A stretch of 64,000 nt of DNA from assembly GCA_001600415.1 (NCBI GenBank), contig BCJX01000005.1:618109-682108 (forward strand). The letters are read 5' to 3'. Under the pieces are notes generated by a model. It made no database searches, had not been told where the DNA came from, and worked only from the letters and a program-made list of their open reading frames with translations. Numbering within the stretch: the stretch's first letter is position 1; the number at the start of each line of letters is the position of its first letter. Shown here piece by piece: positions 59,314 to 64,000 of this stretch. Source of the stretch: Pascua guehoae. Its lineage: Eukaryota; Basidiomycota; Tremellomycetes; Trichosporonales; Trichosporonaceae. The translations under genes and the position numbers were made by a program.

Positions 59314-59849
59314 CTTGGCTTCGGTGTGTGTTGGTGATATGGTGATGGCAGTAGTTGTACTCGTGGCGATTGTGTTGGCGCTGTGGCTATAAGTGGAGTG
59401 GTGAAGGTGCTCATCTCATCTTCTAGATGTTTATACCACCAATGCAGCGACTCCAGTCCCCGTCTGCGGCCCCAGGGCGAGGACACGCACTGTACCGTGG
59501 ACAGCCAGCAGAGCGACGCGGTACGGCCCAGCACAACACTCTACTGTAGTTGTGTTGACGCGCATGCTTCGCCTACTGAAGCAAAAGCGCGGTCAGGTAC
59601 ACACCGGCACCTCGAGGGTAAGTTCAGTAGTGCCAACCTGAAACAGCCGCGTACCCCCAGGTGGCTCGACCCGTGCCTGGGTTGCACGCGCTCGAAGCGT
59701 TACCCACGCTGAACGGACAACTGGTCGTACACATGTGCTTCATCAGTCACCCAGACATCCAGAACTGGGGTGCATACTGGTGGGAGCCCAATCTAATGTA
59801 ATTATGCGATAAAGCACCGCGGTCGGCAGCGACAGAATAACAGCCCCTG
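59314..59849. other. Spacer between array genes A and B
   Basis: 536 bp holding the gene A promoter (TATA box at 59428-59436) and the gene B 3' flank. No gene seen. Confidence 0.6.
59428..59436 (-). promoter_or_regulatory. TATA box of array gene A
   Basis: GTATAAACA on the minus strand, 115 bp before the start codon. The identical nonamer sits at the same relative position in the other two array genes. The surroundings GCATTGGTG are shared with gene B. Confidence 0.7.
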
Positions 59850-61102
59850 TTACCGCCTCGAAAGCATTCTCCCAATACTACCTGCCCCCTTCCGAGCCGA
59901 TTTCTTCTCTGCCCACCGCGGATTGTACATTGGTGGGAGCTCCTCGCCGGCGTCCTCGGCGTCCTCGGCGTGGAACGCACGGGACGAGCGGCCATTACCT
60001 CGCGGCGGCGCTGGAGTAGGTGCAGGGGTGGGACGTGAACCGGCACCGGCTGGCTGGGAGATCTTGGTGACGGTACTGGGCATGAAGGGGTTCATGCTCA
60101 TCTCAGCCTCGGCCACTGGGAGCGAACGTGAACCCAAACGTGATCTGTCGGGTTAGTGGCTAGTGGCCTAGTGGCCTTTTAGGGCGAGCCCTGACACTCA
60201 CGAGGAACCACCGAGGTGAGGGTGGGACTCTGGCCCAAAGGTGTCGTTTTGGGATTTGGGTGGCGGCCAGCCGATGGCCTCTTCCTCGCCCCAATGAGTG
60301 AATGGGGTCGGTTGGTCGGTCTCGTCGTCGATGCTGAACGTGTCGTGATCGGCCGCACGCGAGCGCCGGCGCTTTGAGCGGATGATGACAAAGGCCAAGC
60401 CCGCCACTACGATGGCACCGACGATGCCGCCCACTGTTCCTCCGGCGATGGCTGCGGTGTTCGAACGGGGCTCGGTGGCTGCCGCGGCCGTGGCTGCTAT
60501 CGGGGTTGAGGAGGTTGAGTCAGGTACATCTGTGCTCGTGGACGCGAGTGTGGACGTGGGCGTGGACGTGGATGTGGACGTGGATGTGGACGTGGGTGTG
60601 GGCGTGGTCGAGGGCGGGGCTGAGGACGTGGGGGCCATGGACGTGGACGTGGCCATGGACGTGTCTATCGCTATGTGTTTGGCAGCGAATACCGCAAACT
60701 CGTGATATCCCGGGCAGAAGGTCTCGTATAACTCATTGGCAGCATATAGCTCTTCGGCGCAGTATCTGCACGGATGAGCAGTGTGCTTTCAAACAGGTAA
60801 ACAATGGGACAACTCACGAATGTATACACTCCTCACTGACGAGCACAAACACCCGATTCGGGCACAAGCACTCGAGATCAGAGGCGGCGCACTGCGACTT
60901 TAGATACTCGGCGTTGAAGCAGTTTGTGACGCATTTCGTAACATTAACCGTGTTGATGCTGAGACATTCTCATCAGAACATTTCTTGGTACAGGTAGCTC
61001 ACGGCGTCCGACTCACTCGGGGTTGAACAGGTTCTGGGCCGCCGCGATTGAGGCGAATGTGAGAGCCAGCAGAATCGTCATCATCTTGGTCAAGACCGGC
61101 AT
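59850..61102 (-). CDS. Array gene B: CFEM-domain single-pass membrane protein with ELPPMYNPRWA tail
   Basis: 361 aa from four exons (minus strand): 61102-61017, 60958-60818, 60765-60202, 60144-59850. The signal peptide MPVLTKMMTILLALTFASIA is followed by a CFEM domain at about residues 29-95 with eight cysteines: KCVTNC, SQC, the Asp-containing SDLECLC, EEC, SYC and ETFC. CFEM domains are fungal-specific and act in heme binding, adhesion or sensing. Then come Thr/Ser repeats, a transmembrane segment near 176-204 (IAGGTVGGIVGAIVVAGLAF), a basic stop-transfer, FSIDDETDQPTPFTHWG, and the terminal HAEDAEDAGE/ELPPMYNPRWA motif with a basic end. The last intron is phase 2, as in genes A and C. The surface domain differs from its neighbours while the cytoplasmic tail is kept. 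Confidence 0.85.
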
Positions 61103-61557
61103 GTCTTCAGTGTGGGCTGGCGAGCACAGCTGCAAACCCCGCGGTCGCGTCGCTGCTGGTAGTGATGGTGATGGACACGACAGTGAGTGGGCCGATAAGT
61201 TAGGCCGTGAAGGGGTCATCCGGTCAGTAGTGTTTATACCACAATGCAAAGCATGTCGCTAGTTGTCCTGCACAGCCGGCCAATGCTGCAAGGCACAGCC
61301 TCGTTCCCGGTGCCTCGCGGCAGGACCTCGACTATTGGCATCGCTTTCTCTTTCACTAGATCACTCGCCGCCTTCGTCTCGAGCCCACGTGGAGTCCATG
61401 AAGACCAGCCACACTGCCGTGCACCGCCATTTCGATTCACCAACGACGTCGTTTATGCCGGCAGTACGGACTGCTCATGCCATCTCTACTGCTCATGACA
61501 TCTCTATCAGTGGATGCTATCTAATTATATGCTCACCGGTCCACACAGGTATGATAT
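61103..61557. other. Spacer between array genes B and C
   Basis: 455 bp with the gene B promoter (TATA box at 61231-61239) and the gene C 3' flank. No gene seen. Confidence 0.6.
61231..61239 (-). promoter_or_regulatory. TATA box of array gene B
   Basis: GTATAAACA on the minus strand, 129 bp before the start codon, in the context GCATTGTG-GTATAAACA, nearly the same as in gene A. Confidence 0.7.
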
Positions 61558-62770
61558 CTACAGCCTCGTCGTCGCCGATCTCCCAATCCCGCCCCTCTCC
61601 CCTCTCCGCCGCCTCTGGGCCCAGCGCGGGTTGTACATGGGCGGCAGCTCATCGCCCCCCATGGCGTCCAGGGCGTCTTCGGCGTGGTATGGGCGCGACG
61701 CGGTCGGGACCTGCGGTGCGTAGGGGGGATCGGGGAGAGAGGTCTGCCGGATGGGGATTGGCGGGGCCGGGGTGCCGGTGCGCGACGCGTTGGGGTTGGC
61801 CCGGCGGTTGGCGTGGGCGTGGTGCATGTGGGCGAGGAACGACGAGGCGGGCAGGCTCGCACTGGGGAGATTAGTATTCTGCGGGAGGTGGGGGTGTTCG
61901 CGCTCACGGTGTCGGGTGGATCTGGGACGCGACGCTGTGGCTCTTCTCGTCCGTCCTGTCCACAGTCGGGTAGTTTGTCTTGTGCAGCGTCTCGTCGCTT
62001 GCGTGTGCGTAGGGATCGGATTTTGGCTCTTCGTCGACAAAGAACAGGTTGGGCTTGGACGTCGCGTCGTCGACGGATTTCCCATGGAGGTACGGTGTGG
62101 GTTTCGCCGTCTCCTCGTCGATGTTGAATGTGCCGAGCCCCTCGGAGCGAGAGCGGACGTGTCTGCGCCGGATGAGGATGAAGACCACCGCCACTATCAG
62201 GATCGCGCCCACGAGACCGCCGATGACGCCGCCTGCGATCACGCCGCCGCTCACTGTTGCCGGCGGGGGAGGTGTGCTCGACGGTGAGGGCGCGGCGGTG
62301 GACGAAGAGGCGGGGGACGAGCTCGAGGTAGAAGGGACGGCAGAGGAGCGGGAAGATGAAATGGGCCTCGAGGAGGTCGGTGGGGGCGCCGAAGAGGTCG
62401 ACGGGGGAGCCGAAGAGGTCGACGGGGGAGCCGAAGAGGTCGATGGGGGCGCCGAAGAGGTCGATGATCTGGCAGGGAACGTTGGAGTCTCTGGGGTGGT
62501 GGACGGCATGCCTGTAGTGTCGGCATCATCTGGCTCTTCGAAGGCCGTGGTCCCCATCGTTGCCGCACCTGTCGGAGGGTCCAGTGTATTGGTGCTCGGC
62601 GGCGGTTCGTTAGTGTTGGTGCTCGGCGGCGGTTCGTTAGTGTTGGTCGGAGGGTCGTGGGTATTGGTAGAAGGAGGTTGGTTCGTGTTTACCCCAGTGG
62701 TCTGGGCAGCCACGAGCGACGCGAGAGCGAGCACCAGCACGACCGCCCTCATCTTGACGAAGACCACCAT
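61558..62770 (-). CDS. Array gene C: repeat-rich single-pass membrane protein with ELPPMYNPRWA tail
   Basis: 388 aa from exons 62770-61908 and 61861-61558 (phase-2 intron). The signal peptide MVVFVKMRAVVLVLALASLV resembles that of gene B. The ectodomain lacks cysteines and consists of NTNEPPPST repeats followed by four STSSAPP units, encoded by near-identical DNA repeats likely to vary in copy number. The transmembrane segment is near residues 173-202 (VIAGGVIGGLVGAILIVAVV), followed by RRRH, the juxtamembrane FNIDEETAKPTPYLHGK, and a terminal YHAEDALDAMGG then DELPPMYNPRWA with a basic Arg-rich end. A His-rich stretch (AHMHHAHANRR) precedes the final motif. It shares its layout with genes A and B; function unknown, possibly a wall or surface sensor. 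Confidence 0.82.
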
Positions 62771-63942
62771 GTCCGCAGTGTATATCGGCGAGCACGGATG
62801 CGCGCACGATTGTTCTGAGAAGATGATCGAAGTGGTGGAAGAGTCAGTGGCGGGGGGAGGGGAGGGGAAGCCGTCGACCCCCATGTTTATACAGAAAAGC
62901 CGGCGTCAGCAGGCGTCCACCGCCTACTCTGTCGTCGCCATGCTCCAGAGACGCATGGAGAAGAATCACAAACAGTCGTCAGAGCGACAAGGCACCCCGA
63001 CGTTGCCGTTAGGACGCCAGCTGGTGGCCAACTGGTGGTTCAACAGTGCAGCTAGACAAGGGATCCAAGGGAGTAGTTTTTGAGGTACAAGAAAAAAAAA
63101 GACGGCCAGCCTCGATGGATGTGCCACACTGGTTGTGCCAGTGCCTGGGCCCGACGCGCTCGACGCGTGACACACGACCTACCCACGTGTCATCTCGCGT
63201 CACCCAGTACGACCCAGTTTTCCAAACCGACGGCCTCTTCTCCTCGTGTCTGACGTCTCGGATTGCGCCAACTTGTATTTCATTCTTTCTGGGCCTGGCC
63301 TGCGTGGCACGTCGTCTTTTTCGGGGCCGCCTTGTGGGGCATAGGCTCGTGGTAGTGGCGGAAATGCGAGTTGGTTGGGACCAGGTCTGACACGTAGGGC
63401 AGGGTTCACCAGCCGCGGGAGACCTACCCCTCTAGCCCTAGCTGGCCCCTGTCTGGCCAGTGTCCCGTTGCTGTGCATACTTGGCGGGTACGTGCCCGAG
63501 TTTCATCGCCTCAACGCGGAAAATGGAGAGGTTGACGAAAGATGCTGTGCTGTGGGCGCGCAGCACGTACCAAAGGCTACATCCATTCGTTGTTGAGAGG
63601 GGACGAGACTACCTACTCTGGCCCTGCGTTTCATGGTGCCATGCCCGCTAGGCCGCTAGCCCCGTTGCCAGCCCGCAAAGGCTGGGAGATGCACAGGTAT
63701 TGTTCCTCTGATGGGTAGGGGCTGTACACTAACGTCACAAGCGAGTTCCTGACCCCCCGGGTCGTTGGAAAAATGTCTGGTTGCATAAACATTGTCCGTG
63801 CCGTGGAAAAGAACAAGGGAAGAAGGATGGGGACGCGCGTCCACGGCTTATCTATAAAGGCGAGGTCGTCTGGGCCGACATGGTTGCCCGCATGCGCGTG
63901 GTGTTCACTGACACGCTCCCCGGTCTCATCTGGACGGGGCGC
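62771..63942. other. Spacer; array gene C promoter, otherwise no gene seen
   Basis: 1172 bp upstream of array gene C. The TATA box lies at 62884-62892. The remainder, up to a minus-strand stop codon at 63943, has open frames without recognisable features. Confidence 0.55.
62884..62892 (-). promoter_or_regulatory. TATA box of array gene C
   Basis: GTATAAACA on the minus strand, 114 bp before the start codon; same nonamer and spacing as in genes A and B. Confidence 0.7.
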
Positions 63943-64000
63943 TCACTCCATGGCCTTCACAACCTCGAGCATGCCATCGCGCCAGTCGTCGTACTCAAAC
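63943..64000 (-). CDS. C-terminal end of an unidentified gene (rest outside window)
   Basis: The last codons on the minus strand read FEYDDWRDGMLEVVKAME and then TGA at 63943-63945. Codon choice (GAC, CTC, GAG, AAG) matches real genes here, and the sequence looks like the closing helix of a globular protein. Too short to assign a family; it may be chance. Confidence 0.4.
   Translation of the reverse strand, partial: FEYDDWRDGMLEVVKAME

Overview
This is a gene-dense, GC-rich nuclear segment of a fungus, most likely a basidiomycete yeast. Genes carry many short introns with GTGAGT, GTGCGT or GTATGT donors. Two tRNA genes have introns next to the anticodon. The protein set is fungal: SNF1/AMPK, EMC1, Nst1, Abp1, CFEM. 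The exact lineage (Tremellomycetes, perhaps Trichosporonales) is my inference from intron density and composition. Exon joins below were worked out by hand from splice sites, phase and family conservation.

Layout. 0-6 kb: 3' part of a phosphatidylserine decarboxylase, an MDR-family NADP oxidoreductase whose second intron is swollen with repeats, and genes for tRNA-Val(UAC) and tRNA-Gly(GCC). 6-13.5 kb: an intronless protein built on 11-residue amphipathic repeats, a small secreted ricin-B-type lectin, and a secreted T2 ribonuclease. One intron of the ribonuclease contains a short TIR-bearing element; a diverged copy lies at 16.7 kb. 13.5-21.4 kb: an F-box-like protein and EMC1, whose first intron has a 119-bp poly(C) tract and a 21-bp minisatellite. 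22-28 kb: the AMPK/SNF1 beta subunit (GAL83) and the SNF1 catalytic kinase, head to head across a 1.84-kb spacer. 28-35 kb: delta-COP (RET2) and adenine phosphoribosyltransferase, the latter with an 851-N assembly gap inside an intron. 35-51 kb: an intronless 1276-aa orphan, a UPF0014/FetB-like permease, CDC37, ABP1 and NST1. 52-57.5 kb: mitochondrial GatA (HER2), exosome subunit RRP46 and a small Cys-containing orphan. 58-63 kb: a tandem array of three paralogous single-pass membrane proteins. They share a cytoplasmic ELPPMYNPRWA tail, a PTP(F/Y) motif, a phase-2 intron and a TATA box. Only the middle one carries a CFEM domain. The window ends in the last codons of an unidentified minus-strand gene.

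Most genes are unrelated housekeeping functions. Two arrangements suggest functional linkage: the divergent SNF1 alpha/beta pair and the array of putative surface receptors or sensors. Simple repeats and homopolymers are concentrated in introns and spacers.
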